DNA of 64,000 bases, taken from Rutpela maculata (Eukaryota; Arthropoda; Insecta; Coleoptera; Cerambycidae). Below the pieces are notes generated by a model, which was not told the origin of the DNA, made no database searches, and was given only the letters and a program-made list of their open reading frames with translations. A program made the position numbers and the translations under genes. The stretch spans positions 20,953,179 through 21,017,178 of the forward strand of contig OW386286.2 in the NCBI GenBank assembly GCA_936432065.2. The letters run 5' to 3'. Positions 34,416-46,010 of the stretch are shown here, one piece after another (the stretch's first letter is position 1; every line of letters starts with the position of its first letter).

Positions 34416-36113
34416 CAGGGGCGGCTTAAGGGCCGGGCAACCCGGGCGGCTGCCCGGGGCACCGGCTCAGAGGGGCGCCAAACTGAGGCAAAAATTGTTT
34501 AATTTCTTTGTACTCTTTTTATTAGTTTTCTTTGGAAGATCTATGTCAGTAAAAATGGTAATAATGCGGAACATTCGAATAGCATTACAACCGCCTAAAT
34601 AATTCAAAAATGTAACACAAACATTTTTGTTTAGCTATGAGATAAATCACTACCCATACCTCAAGCTCCCTGCCGTATTATTGACTGACACGGAGTTGAT
34701 CATTAAAGATTTTGCATAAACAAAGGCCGGCAACATGCACTTTCATTCAGAAAAAATTCAGAATACTCAGAAAATTAGCTGTTTGTATTTCATATCTTAC
34801 GTAATTTACTGGTTAAAAATAAATAAATGGCAAACTGTCTTGTATGAAATATTAAAACAATAAAGAGGAACCTTCCTCTAAGTAAGCTTGTGTCGGTGGT
34901 CCTCTCATTATAAGAGCGTTCAGATGGTGTAGACAAAAAAATTGATATTACAAATTGATTACACGGGTCTACAATAAAAAGGTTTTCATCCAACTTTTCT
35001 AAGTATTTTGACACGCTGAAGTCAATTTTGGACACATTCTTTTTCTGTCGGGTCAGTTTTCCTATACCACCACCACCTTTCATCCCCTAATTTGAACTTG
35101 AACAGTTAGGTCAGAATCTTTAGGACAAGGCCTTTTTTGCTATTTTTTAGGGGATAAAAGGGGTGGTAGAGGGAAACTGACATGATAGAAAAAAAAACAT
35201 GTATCCAAAATTGCCTTCAGCATCTCAAAACCTTTCAGAGAAGTTAAATCAGAACCATACGACAAAACCTTTTTCGCTTCCCCTTTTTAGAGGTAGAGAA
35301 AAACTGACATTAAAGAAAAATTTCTTTTCTTCAAAATTGGCTTCAGTGCGTCAAAATACTTCAGAAAATTTGAATCAGAACCTCAGGACAGACAAAACCT
35401 TTTTTTGGCCTTTTTTTAGAGGTAAAAGCAGGGAGATTTATACGACAGAAATTTTTTTTTGTTCAAAATTGGTTTAAGCTCGTCAATATACTTCAGAAAA
35501 GTTAGATGAGAGCCTTAGGACAAGACTTTTTTTGTAGACCTGTGTCATTGTTAATAAAATGTTGTAAATGCCATTGATGTGTAAACATAAATTATTTGAG
35601 AATGGCTTATCGAAATATCTTTTTTTATTTCTAATGATCTGAATTTTTAGAAATATATATAAAATAATATATAATATAATAAAATATATATAAAAAATAA
35701 GATATAGAGGTAAAATACCGACAGCCACCTCCTAAAACTACCCCTCAAGCAGAATAGGGGCTGATACTATGTAAACTGATGTCCAGCCGGGTCATAACTA
35801 ATTTAAAATATGAATATTATATTTTAAAGCGGTCGAAAGATATTGCAGAAGAACTGGCATTTATTGTTTCCCTTTAAAGGGATATAATTTCCTTATTATT
35901 CATTGAAGGTACTTTGAAGGTATTTTTGGATCAGCCACATAAATATGGAGAGATAATTTTGTATTAACTTAAAAAGTAGTGATCGGGGAGGTCCGAAGGG
36001 ATATTCTTGGATTTTAGTAAGTAGTACGTCTGTGAAATTTCCGTGATTATCTGTGGGAGGGGCGCCAAAAAGTGCTCCCGCCCGGGTGGAAAATTTACCT
36101 TGAGCCGCCCCTG
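34416..36113. mobile_element. hAT-like non-autonomous element, about 1.7 kb
   Basis: The ends caggggcggcttaagg and ccttgagccgcccctg are inverted, with cccgggcgg and ggggcgcca also mirrored nearby. The flanks tggccgtc and ctggcgtc are similar but not identical, so the 8-base duplication is only suggestive. The interior includes an inverted repeat (34975-35095 against 35145-35250) and a degenerate tandem. Confidence 0.6.
35108..35540 (+). repeat. Degenerate tandem repeat, about 135-bp unit, three copies
   Basis: Each unit has a T-rich run, agaggtaaa/agaggtagag, aaactgaca, caaaattg, cttcag, and tcaga(a)cc(t)...aggaca. A further unit lies inverted at 34975-35095. The ORF 35199-35477 runs along the units and is not a gene. 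Confidence 0.6.
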
Positions 36114-36121
36114 CTGGCGTC

Positions 36122-36975
36122 TGAGGTGGTCGTCTCGATGCCATCTGGTTATATAAAATGAATTTATGTACAAAAAATAAACAACGTCGAGAAATGTTTC
36201 GAGGTATAAGCGAGTGGAAGAAGTGATTTTGTACGCCAGAAAAATTTCAGGCTGAATATTTTTTGGAAATAAATAAATTTTAGAACTTTTTGGTTCCTTG
36301 CATAACCAGTGTCAGCTAGTTTTAATAACAGATTTTCATTTTTGATTAGTCATCAATAATTGTCTCTACTTTTTCCTAAATCCTAAAAAGTGTTCTTATT
36401 TAACTTTTGTAACAAACAATTATTTATTTAATTGGTTTTCTCTATAATTTAACAGAAGGAATTGGAATTTTTAGTATTTGTATTGATCAGTTTTTATCAT
36501 GGTCAGAACTCTAGGACCGCCAGTGACACAATTCTTCAATATATTCCAAAGACGTCCTAAAGTTATGAGATTAGCAGACTTATTGAATATTCATTTTGTA
36601 CAAGACGCTATACTTCCTTGAAAGATATTAACACATTTAAAAACTTTTTTTTGTACTTACGCATTGACCGTTTAAAAACTGATGAACAAGAATTTAAGTA
36701 AGATGCTAATTACTCCAAACCTACAAAAATTACCGAAAATCCCAACGCTATTTCTTACCCGACATTCAGCCCAACTTTCCACTGCATTTTGGGAAAAGGG
36801 AGTGATGCGGTTCGAGCAAGTTCATCCTGGTTTTATGACAAGAATTTGCTATGTGAACAGGAATGACATTCCATTACATTGTCTGCGGTAAAACTGCGGT
36901 GGACGAATTTCATCTAGCAACAAATCTGCGTGAGTGTTCGCCGGTAGTATTTTACAACTGGATTTATTACTGACA
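36122..36975. other. No gene seen
   Basis: AT-rich sequence. The frame 36682-36891 shows no known motif. Confidence 0.35.
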
Positions 36976-38580
36976 GCCCAGTCAATGAACGTTCAATAAA
37001 GGGGGTCTAGAGGGAAATGCCGAGATCACAATTTTTGACTTGAGGGTGTGTTTAGACTATTTAAGAGGTAAACATACCAAAAGTCCCCGAACGTAGGATG
37101 CAGGGGGGCACGAAGAAGGTCCCGGTTTTTAGTTTTTCGCTCGTATCTCGAAAACGGTTCGCCCTAATTAAAAAGTAGCTATATGCAAAATTAAAGCTGA
37201 CTAAATTTTCTACTTCTATTAATTTTTTTCGTATCTGTTATGGTTCAGTAATGAATTGTATATCTTTTGACTGTATTCTAACTTTATTATAAATTTATTA
37301 TAAATTGAAAATAATTTCTTGTACAGATATCCGTTTCACAACAGACTGAACAGAAATATCGAATAAAACATGTCTTTGCGTCTGTAAGTATATGTGTGCG
37401 TACATATCTATGTGTGCGTGTATACCGCTTCTTATAAACACGATAACTTCTGTTAGACTCAAAATATTTGATTACAATTTGGAACATATGTAAAACAGCA
37501 TATTACAATAATCCCTATTGAAATTGGGCCATATCTGTAATACATGGTGATAGCCAGAAGCCTACAAACTCTCATACGTAAAATACGTTTTATTTTAATT
37601 TCAGAGCAAAATATTACTAAGCATACAAAAATAAGAAGATGTATAAGATTTCTAAACCGCAATATACCGGATGTATGTTAGACAAACCAACTTTATTTAA
37701 ATTAGATGATATATCAGTGTTATCCTAAAATATGGAACATGGTATTTTTAATAACATTATGAAGTGAGATTTGTAGGCCTCTGGTTATCACCATGTATTA
37801 CAGATATGGCCCAATTTCAATAAGGATTATCGTAATATGCTGTTTTACATATGTTCCAAATTGCAATCAAATGTTTTAAGTCTAACAGAAGTTATCGTGT
37901 TTACAAGAAGCGGTATACACGCACACATAGATATACACGTACACACACACTTACAGATGCAAAGACATTTTTTATTCGATATTTCAGTTCGGTCTGTTGT
38001 GAAACGGATATCTGTACAAGAAATTTTTTTCTACGATTATTATTAACATTTATTTTCAATTTATAATAAATTTATAATAAAGTTAGAATTCAGTTAAAAG
38101 ATATACAATTCATTACTGAACCATAACAGATACGAAAAAAATTAATAGAAAAATTATTGTAGAAAATTTAGTCAGCTTTAATTTTGCATATAGCCACTTT
38201 TTGATTAGGGCTAACCGTTTTCGAGATATGAGCGAAAAACCAAAAACCAGGACCTTCTTCGTGCCCCCCTGCATCCCCCCCCACCTCCTACGTTCAGGGA
38301 CTTTTGGTATGTTTACCTCCTAAATATTCCAAACACAGCCCTTCAGTCAAAAAGGTGAGGTGAGGTACGGTACCGGGTTCAGTGAGTGGACATCGATCGG
38401 CGAAGTCAAGCACGGCGATGCGAGTCCATCACTTGGATGGGTGACCGTAACTCATCTCACCGTCCTGGTTAAGTGATAGAGTAGCATTATCTAAACTTCA
38501 CCAGGACGTTAATCTAAATAAGGCATTAAAAAAAAAATGTGATCTCAGCATTTCCCTCTAGAAACCATTCACTAGTAATC
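36976..38580. mobile_element. Fold-back element with arms of about 600 bp, interrupted by a 5S-derived insertion
   Basis: Arms 36976-37570 and 37765-38580 are inverted copies (agagggaaatgccgagatca; gggacttttggtatgtttac; gatatccgtttcacaaca; gttatcgtgttt; ccatgtattacagatatggc). The outer gccccctgcat / tttcgctcgtatctcgaaaa organisation resembles the 32705 element, suggesting distant kinship. The right arm contains a 184-base insertion absent from the left arm. ORFs 37287-38066 derive from the arms. Confidence 0.8.
38354..38537 (+). mobile_element. 5S rRNA-derived SINE (SINE3-type) with A tail
   Basis: Bases 38398-38447 carry the 5S internal promoter: gaagtcaagca (A box), cgatgcg (intermediate element) and cacttggatgggtgaccg (C box). 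A short non-5S tail with a gtcctgg...ccaggac hairpin (38463-38515) and an A-run follow. The opposite arm of the host fold-back shows the unoccupied site: gtcaaaaa joins directly to ttgtgatc there. Pol III transcription is expected from known 5S promoters but untested here. Confidence 0.75.
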
Positions 38581-39114
38581 GGATGGGAATTTTAAAAATA
38601 CTGGCTTATTTGGAATAAAATTCTTAAAAAATCTAGATCTTCCCGATATGCATTTGTCAATCCGCCATCTTGGAAAAAAATATAAAACACCTAAAATGGC
38701 CGAAAGAATCAAAATTGAATATCTTTTCTATAAGAAGTAGTAATTTCGCCAAAGTAGGCAAAAATAAAACTTATTTATGGTCAAGTATAATGCACCAATC
38801 CCGGACACCGTATGTCAAATAGAACGGTTAAAGATGGCGGACGAAAAAAATTTTTAATTCTTCATCAATTATCAAGGAGGCATTGTACATCACTTTCTTT
38901 CTTTTCATTTTTTTAATTTTCAAAAAAAGTGCATTTTTCCAATTTTCATAAATGTATTTTCTTTGACTTTCCTTTTTTTCACCTAATTTTCATTGAAACA
39001 AAATGAAATATATTATAGAAAGTATTGTATAACTTCAAAAATTCAATACAAAATGAAACGTCATTAATTTGAAAAGGAAATTTATTAAGCATACACATGG
39101 TAATAATAATAATA
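38581..39114. other. AT-rich, no gene seen
   Basis: Contains a mariner-MITE-like word (ccggacaccgtatgtc, about 38799-38815) without a recognisable partner, and T/A-rich low-complexity sequence. Confidence 0.35.
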
Positions 39115-39116
39115 TA

Positions 39117-41237
39117 CAGTGTGTCCCAGGATAGATGTAACAAGAGGTGTAATGGACCAAAAATTTTGGAATTTTGGAATGATATTTGGGGATTGAGTCC
39201 TGCTTGTTGTAAAACTAAAGTATACGAAAAATGACTTGATTTGGTGTTCTACAGGGTCTACAAATCACCACTAATAAAGTACCTTTATTTTTCAAAATAT
39301 GAAAAAATTCCACTAAGAAAAGTTATTTAGAATGCAATTTTATACCTTTATACCAAATTTCAGGAATATAAAATTATTTTTTTGAAACTTCCCATTTTTT
39401 GCGAATTAAGAGTTGAATTCATATTTAAAGTTGTGTAGCAGCAAATGTTAATAATCTCAAAAAGTAGGCTATTGGTAAATGAAAAATTGAATATACGAGA
39501 TGTAAGAAGGCATAATGTTAATCGAACTGATTGTAAAACAAGAAACAATTACTAACAGAAGATTAATGAAGTTTAAAAATTATAACAAGTAATAAATGTC
39601 AAACAGATACTCAAACAAATTAATTATTGACCAATACAAAACAATGTTTACAATTTTTTTATTATTCGACGTAGCTACCACCCACATCCACACACATTTC
39701 GATCCTTCGCCTGGAGTCTTAAAACTGTTTCGAATATGATCTAACGGTATGGAGTTTACGGCATTTGTAATTCTCTGCTTCAATACTGCTATATCGTTAG
39801 GAAGTGGTTCAGCATAAACCAACTACTTGAGGCGACCCTATAAAAAGAAATCCAATATTGATAGGTCTGGGGATCTCACCGACCACTTGATCGATCCATT
39901 CCTGGCAATCCAATTTTCTCCAAAATTTAAATTCAACCACCGATTAACCATTTCTGTGGAGTGGCCAGGGCAACCATCATGTTGAAAATGAACTAAAGGC
40001 ATATCTCTTAAAATATTTAAATGTTCTTCCGAAAATCTTTCAAGAAGCTGTAAATAAGTGTGCTGGTTTAACCTTCCCTCAATGAAATAAGGTCCAATAA
40101 CTCCGATGTGATAAGAAACGGCACACCACACATTCACTTTTTTATAATATTGTCTTCTACAGTGAATTCTAAAATTTGGATTTTCTGTAGCCCAAAACCG
40201 ACAATTCTGAAATGAAACAACACCATTGGTTGTGAATGTGGATTCATCTGAGAAAATTATGAAATGATGAAAAAATCTCTCTTCCATGATTTTTTTCTCC
40301 AGTGGTCAAACAAAAATCCAACCTACGGCCGTCATGTCCCTCTTCAAGCGTATGTTTATAATTTGCTTTATATGCCCTAATTTTCTTTGCCTTGTAAATT
40401 CTTTGAAGTTCCGACTTGCTAATATTAATAAGAGCTGATCTCTCTCTTAGTGGCATCCTAGGATTTTCTATAACAGAGGCATGAGCTATAATAGCCCCAA
40501 CATTGTCTTCATCATATGCTTTTATTTTTCTTTTCATGTTAAGAACACTACCAGTAGCCAGAAACTTTTTAAATATTCTCATAGCCTGAGTACGTGACAA
40601 AGCAGTGTTTGGAAATTTCAAATTAAATTGGCTTACCACTTCTCTTAGCGAGTTTTCACCGCCAATTCCGTAGCATTGCACAATATAAATTTTTTCACGC
40701 ACAGTGAGTACCATTTTCACTTAATTTTTTATGCTGGGTTCGTTAATTTGAAACAGAAATTAAGGATAATATTGACTACGTTTGACAGATATGTCAATAA
40801 TAAATGATAAATGTGTATCCACTGCTTTTCTCATAGCCTACTTTTAGCTTCTACATGATTTTAAATATTAATTCACAAAAAATAATTTCTATGCAAGTTT
40901 TAATTGAATGGTTCAAAATAAAATAATAATTTATTGAAAAAATGGGAAGTTTCAAAAAAATAATTTTATATTCCTGAAATTTGGTATAGAGGTATAAAAT
41001 TGTATTCTAAATAACTTTTCTTAGTGGAATTTTTTCATATTTTGAAAAATAAAGGTACTTTATTAATGGTGATTTTTACAACTTTGCTTATAAAACACCC
41101 TGTAGAACACCAAATCAAGTCATTTTTGGTATACTTTAGTTTTACAACAAGCAGGACTCTATTCCCAAATACCATTGCAAAATTCCAAAATTTTTGGTCC
41201 ATCACACCTCTTGTTACATCTATCCTGGGACACACTG
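39117..41237 (-). mobile_element. mariner-superfamily (DD41D) element, structurally complete, TA target duplication
   Basis: The ends cagtgtgtcccaggatagat and its exact inverse lie at 39117 and 41237, each flanked outside by TA (39115-39116, 41238-41239). The terminal inverted repeats are unusually long, 39117-39400 and 40937-41237, differing mainly by one 17-base indel near the middle. Total length is 2121 bases. A single transposase gene lies between them on the minus strand, inactivated. Confidence 0.92.
39580..40720 (-). pseudogene. mariner-type (DD41D) transposase, one frameshift and two nonsense codons
   Basis: The N-terminal frame (40244-40720) has a helix-turn-helix region of the type in DUF4817 proteins (MVLTVREKIYIVQCYGIGG; SRTQAMRIFKKFLATG). 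A base change in the seven-T run 40290-40296 separates it from the catalytic frame (39838-40287). That frame has FSDESTF (first Asp), HFQHDGCPGH (second Asp) and SPDLSILDFF (third Asp), with 41 residues between the second and third. TAG codons at 39838-39840 and 39823-39825 interrupt the same frame before the C-terminal part (39580-39822). Catalytic residues are all kept, so the loss is recent. Confidence 0.9.
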
Positions 41238-41469
41238 TATGAATATAGTACATATAATCAATAATCAGAACCAAGCAGTCAAGACTAGAGTAGTATTATT
41301 TTTGATGGGGAACAGAATAGCACTAAGAATAACGAGCGCATTGGTCATTTAGAAAAAAATGTTTGCTTAGATATTTCAATCACAAATGACATTAAGAACT
41401 CCTCGGTTAGTCAAAAAAAAATCTAGCTAATAGTAAAAATAAGATAGGAATTTATTACACAAAGAGTTA

Positions 41470-41967
41470 ATATTTAACGTTAAAATATGCAGGGAAGACG
41501 CCGATACTATAATCGTTAAAACTGCTATTGATTTGAAAATCAAAGACAATCAAGGTATATTAGTTGGTGAAGACATTGAACTTTTTTGGTTATAATAACT
41601 CAACTAGCATGGAACCATCATAAAAAATCTATTTTTAGAAACCTAAGATTAATTACATAATTGGTAAACATTATGATGAAAATAGAATTGTCTGCAATTC
41701 CACCATTCCACTTACTGAAGAGAGGTAATATAGAAACACTGTTTAAGAGTATATTTTCAAGTCCAAAAATGATTAGGTTCTGAGAAAGATCCGTTACAAT
41801 TCTGGTGGCTTAAAACTGAAAATGCCTGATGTTATGAGTGAAAGTAATGCTTTTCCTAAAAATTTACTAAGTGATATTTCTTGTAAATGTAGAAAGGCTG
41901 TAAAGATAATCAGTGTAGCTGTAGGAAACTGAATATATAATGTTCTGTTATATGTGTCTATTGTAGA
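41470..41967 (+). pseudogene. Family C protein, decayed second copy
   Basis: The plus frame reads REDADTIIVKTAIDLKIKDN and GILVGEDIELF, the nuclease-like N-terminal block I associate with this family. After several stops and shifts, MPDVMSESNAFPKNLLSDIS and a cysteine cluster (CKCRKA, then in the next frame CKDNQCSCRKLN...CSVICVYC) correspond to the C-terminal motif of 30987-31438. The sequence ends exactly where the GAA tail of a LINE begins (about 41966), so the LINE inserted into this copy. Confidence 0.5.
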
Positions 41968-42001
41968 AGAAGAAGAAGAAGAAGAAGAAGAAGAAGAAGA
42001 A
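41966..42001 (+). repeat. (GAA)n microsatellite, tail of the minus-strand LINE
   Basis: About 12 aga/gaa repeats. On the minus strand it directly follows aataaagatcttt, the 3' end of the adjacent retrotransposon, so it is probably the element tail. Confidence 0.8.
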
Positions 42002-42440
42002 AGATCTTTATTTAGGCAAGATAACCTATTACAAAAAAAGAGAAAATATATATATACATATATAAACACATCCATACACATATACACAAATATATATAAA
42101 GAAATTGTTACACAGTTTACATCTAATCTACATAAAAATAATAATAAATATGCAATATACTATACATACCTATTTATCTAATTAAAAATTTATTTACAAA
42201 TTTGTAATATTAAAATAGCTATAAGTAAAGAAGATTTAACTACGGGTGAAATACCTTTACAATGTTTTTATATGACTTATTAAACTGCACTTAAAATTTG
42301 CTAAAGTTGTTGCATCCTTTATTTGTTGTGGTAATGAGTTGTACTGATTCAATCCTTTGAAAAATATAGAATTCATAGTTTTTTTTGAATTAGTCCGTTC
42401 CTCCGATTAAAGAACTTATAATCTAGATACATAATGGCAT
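42002..42440 (-). pseudogene. 3' end of a non-LTR retrotransposon
   Basis: On the minus strand a short frame (about 42395 to 42264) reads MNSIFFKGLNQYNSLPQQIK and FKCSLISHIKTL then stop. This is the C-terminus seen in Jockey/CR1-like ORF2 proteins (compare EYNILPNEVK at 23700). A 3' UTR and the (TTC)n tail follow. It is heavily 5'-truncated. Confidence 0.65.
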
Positions 42441-43133
42441 ACATTTTATGATCCCGAAAGACTCCCATTCTAAGGCACTTCTTCCCATAAGTTGCTGATT
42501 GGCCCATCGGCGTATTCGCGGCCGCTCGTACACGATCGGCTTCAGTTCGATTATCATAATCTCAATTTGACAGTTCGGCCATTAATGTCAATAAATGTTT
42601 TTCGTGTTCTCCGACCAAAAACTGGTGAAAAAGTAATTTTATTTTAAGGTGTGATTTGCTTAATACCTAAATAATATTCACTATTCATATTTACACAGTT
42701 TAGTGACAATATATTTTGTGCAAATAAATAGTAAAGTGCTGTGCCGTTTGCAGAAAGCAGTTTAGAAAAGAAGAAAATCGATCGTTCCATAGTCGTAACA
42801 TGAAGTTCAGTTATAAAGTAAATAGCAATTAAATTTTAATATCCTTTCAATACATATATTTATCTTACTGTTTTATCTTACTGTAATATCGTATGCCTAC
42901 ATCACGTTATATAAAGAGCCGGTAATGCAGGAATTGCAATAATTCATTTTAATGAAAATATTTACCATTCTACACATTTTCTACACACACAACGCCACTG
43001 TTGCCTATGGGATGTGATGTTCATCTATCCATTTTAATGGACATATAATGTGACTATATTAGGAGCAAACAAGGTATATAGTGAAAAGATAGCCTGTTAT
43101 GTATCTAGATATAAGTTCTTTAATCGGAGGTGA
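42397..43133. mobile_element. Element with 33-bp inverted ends
   Basis: The word cctccgattaaagaacttat followed by tctagatacata at 42397-42433 is mirrored at 43098-43133. The interior includes a GC-rich part (42505-42560, gcggccgctcgtacacgatc) with no ORF. Whether this is a MITE or an inverted duplication is unsettled; the left end overlaps the LINE remnant. Confidence 0.55.
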
Positions 43134-44590
43134 AAACGCGTCAAAAAATGCATATAACTTTTGACGCACAAGGAATTTTTTTCGTAATCAGGAGGTTATA
43201 ACACATAAGAATCAACAAAAACTAAATCAATTCGACTGTACTATAATACTTTACAAAAAATGTATATTTCTTGTTAAAATCAATGGGAAATATGTGCAGA
43301 AATAAATTGATAGTTTTAATTCCAAATATTTTGATTCAAAATGGGTCAAAGATAATATATTTTAAAATGGAATAAGGGTGCTTTTTCGTAAAGGGTGAGT
43401 TTCACCCCAATTCAGAGGGTTTGGAAAAAAAAGTGACTACTGGAACGTGTAGATCGTCAAATTCTACTCCAAAAAAATCCATATAAGATTATTTTTGCTT
43501 TAACACCCACCGAGTTAGTTACAGGGGATTGAAAACGTTGACTTTTAAGCAAAAAACATTGATTTTTCAAAACTTTTGAGCAAATTACTCAGAAGATCAC
43601 ATTTTCGAAAAAGTTTTCCATAATAAAATAAAATTATTATTAAAGAAAAAAATATTTCAGAATAACAAAAATCAAACTTAGTGCGTGATAATGATGAAAA
43701 ATGCAGATTTTTTAAAAAGTAAACAATCGGCGGTATAAAAAAAAACGTAGCAATTTTCATATAGTTATTTTCGGTTATATAGATGACCCCCTGTACTTCC
43801 CTGTTCAGGATCGACATCGCTTTACCAAACACCGTATATTAAAGGGTATATTGTGTCCAGAAAAATATTTTTTTCCTTATTGGTATTTATTCCCGCAACA
43901 AGATGAAGAACCCTCGATAAATGTTGCTTAAAAACCATAACAAAGTTTATATAGGCTTTGACATTTGATGTCGGAGCAGAAGCTTTTAGAATATAAAAAG
44001 ATTCATATCTCGCTTGCCTACTTACCTGTGTTATCCCTCAGGCAGTGAGTATGCATTATATTTTTTATTAGTTTCATGTAAGAAGCAAACGGAGACGTCT
44101 TTTACTTTACTTTATATAATCATTATTAAATGAAAAATCACGCTAAATAGCTGTGAGGATAATGCGACAAGCAGAAGAACCGCAATCTAATGAAATAGAA
44201 AATAATATCGTGTAACCGAAGTACTTTCTAACCGACTTCGACAAATTTTAAAAAGGAGAAACTAATTCTCTATTCGACATTATTTATGTCTTTTTATGTG
44301 TGCTCAATTATTTCTCTGGATTGACTTAAGCCATTTTTATGAAATATTTCTGAAAATGCAAGGTTGGCCTCCCATAATAATTTTATCACGCTACACGCTA
44401 CGTCTAGTGTAAGGTGGTCAGAATTGAAAATATATTTTTTTACTTGCAAATTTCGCGAAAGCGTCAGTGTAAAAATTAAAATTTCGTCGGAACTGCATTA
44501 AATTTGGTAATTAGGTATTTTATCTGATGTCAAAAGTTAAGAATTCAAAATAGAGAATCCAATATAGCTGCCATAATTGTTCAATAACTG
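43134..44590. other. No gene seen
   Basis: AT-rich. Bases 43350-43560 hold repeat-like sequence (gggtgagtttcaccccaatt), and a mariner-MITE-like phrase lies near 43830, without clear partners. Confidence 0.35.
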
Positions 44591-45290
44591 TCAATTTGGT
44601 TTTAGATCTAAATTATTCACTACACTAGCTATAAACACACTGACCAACAAAATAAGCAGAGGTTATGAACAAGGCGAAATTTTATATACCTAGTTTTTGG
44701 ACTTGAGCAAAACATTAGACTGTGTATCTTATGACATTTTATTTAAAAAACTAGATTTTTACAAATTTAACACTGATAGTCAGAGATTACTTGCATCTTA
44801 CCTAGAAGAGAGAATTCAATTTGTGAACCACCACAACACGAAATCCGAATTTGTAGATATTAACTTCGGAGTACCCCAAGACTCTATATTAAGCCCGACT
44901 CTTTTCATCATTTTCATAAATGACCTCCCTAATAATACCGTCGCAGCTAAATCGGTTCTTTTTGAGGACGATACAACATTGATATACAGCCACACAGATG
45001 CTAGTGCATTGTTAATCAGCGTGAATGATAGCTTATCAGTAATCCAAGACTGGTTCTTATCAAACAAACTAATGTTAAACAAGAGTAAAACCGAAACAAT
45101 GATCTTTAGTTTAAGGCTTCAGATATTAGACAATTAGACACCAATTGTGTAAAATTTTTACAACAATGAAATAATGTATACATCACGTGATCAGATTCAC
45201 TCGTATTCCACTCGCAATAAAAACCCATCAAATACTGACTTTTACGTCTGTCAAAAATACGAGTTGGGACAGGATATTATTTAATATTTA
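44591..45290 (+). pseudogene. Jockey/CR1-like reverse transcriptase fragment with internal deletion
   Basis: Before 44697 the sequence reads CQFGFRSKLFTTLAINTL and then a stop. The frame 44697-45137 continues LSKTLDCVSYDILFKKLDF (catalytic Asp region decayed), FGVPQDSILSPTLF, and FEDDTTLIY, where the FADD box has become FEDD. After LNKSKTETMIF the sequence jumps to MYTSRDQIHSYSTRNKNPSN (about 45175-45240), which is the C-terminal HSY(N/S)TRN region. The segment between is missing. It is inactive. Confidence 0.75.
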
Positions 45291-45291
45291 T

Positions 45292-46010
45292 TAGCCCCGC
45301 CGCTTCAGGGGGGAGGGGGGTGAAAAGGTTCCTTTTTTCAATTCATCGCTTATAACTCGGATACGATGAGTCGCACGGAAAAGGGTAATCTATGCAAAAT
45401 GAAACGTAATTAAATTTTCTACAAGAATGCTTATATTCATTTTCTTCCTATGTGTTATAGTTTATGAGATATTCGCCAGCGAAAATCGATGATAAATTAA
45501 AAAGAAACCAATTATGTACCTTGAATATTTCTATCAAAGGGGTTTACCGTGGTATGCTAATAAATGACAGTCACAGAACAATCTTTATTTTACAACACTA
45601 GACGTACTAGTCGACCATCCTAAGTTGGCATGTAGCCGCGCAGAGAGAGAAGAACTATCGTCACTGTTGGACAGTGGTAAGCTTCTTACGCTTCTTAAGC
45701 TAGCTAGCTAGCTAACTAGCTGAAGAAGCTTGTTTGTCTCTGTGCAATAGTGACGATATTTCTTCAGCTTGTTAGCTAGCTAGCTTAAGAAGCTTGTTTG
45801 TCTCTGTCCAACAGTGACAATATTTCTTCTTTCTCTGCGCAGCTACTTGCCAACTTAGGATGGTCGACTAGTATTTACTAACGTAATATTTTGTCGAAAT
45901 CTTTACATTTCCTTAAATATACAGTGGGATTCACTTAAAATGAAGACACCCTTATAACTTTTTTATTTTGTTTCCTAAAATATAGAACAAATAAGGATCT
46001 ACTTATGACC
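45292..46010. mobile_element. Partial copy of the 32705-34144 fold-back family
   Basis: Bases 45292-45606 and 45874-46010 align with the left arm of the element at 32705 (gcttcaggggggaggggggt; gccagcgaaaatcgatgat; tttactaacgtaatattttg; acttaaaatgaagacaccct). A 265-base MITE splits it. Only one arm is present. Confidence 0.75.
45607..45871. mobile_element. TA-target MITE with internal repeats
   Basis: The ends ctagtcgaccatcctaagtt and its inverse are flanked by TA on both sides. The empty site (cgacgtatttac) is seen in the intact element at 33122-33135 and mirrored at 33762. The arms continue to pair through gcagagagagaagaa and gtcactgttgg, with gctagctagc and aagaagcttgtttgtctctg repeated inside. 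A Tc1/mariner-type origin is inferred from the TA. Confidence 0.88.

Noticed and set aside
34408..36121. Exact 8-bp duplication for the 34416 hAT-like element
   Set aside because: The flanks tggccgtc and ctggcgtc match only partly, so I kept the element but not the duplication.
36682..36891. 69-codon plus ORF with plausible composition
   Set aside because: No domain, splice signals or repeat support; cannot be distinguished from chance.
41954..42181. Glutamate-run ORF and the antisense serine-run ORF
   Set aside because: Translations of the GAA microsatellite tail.
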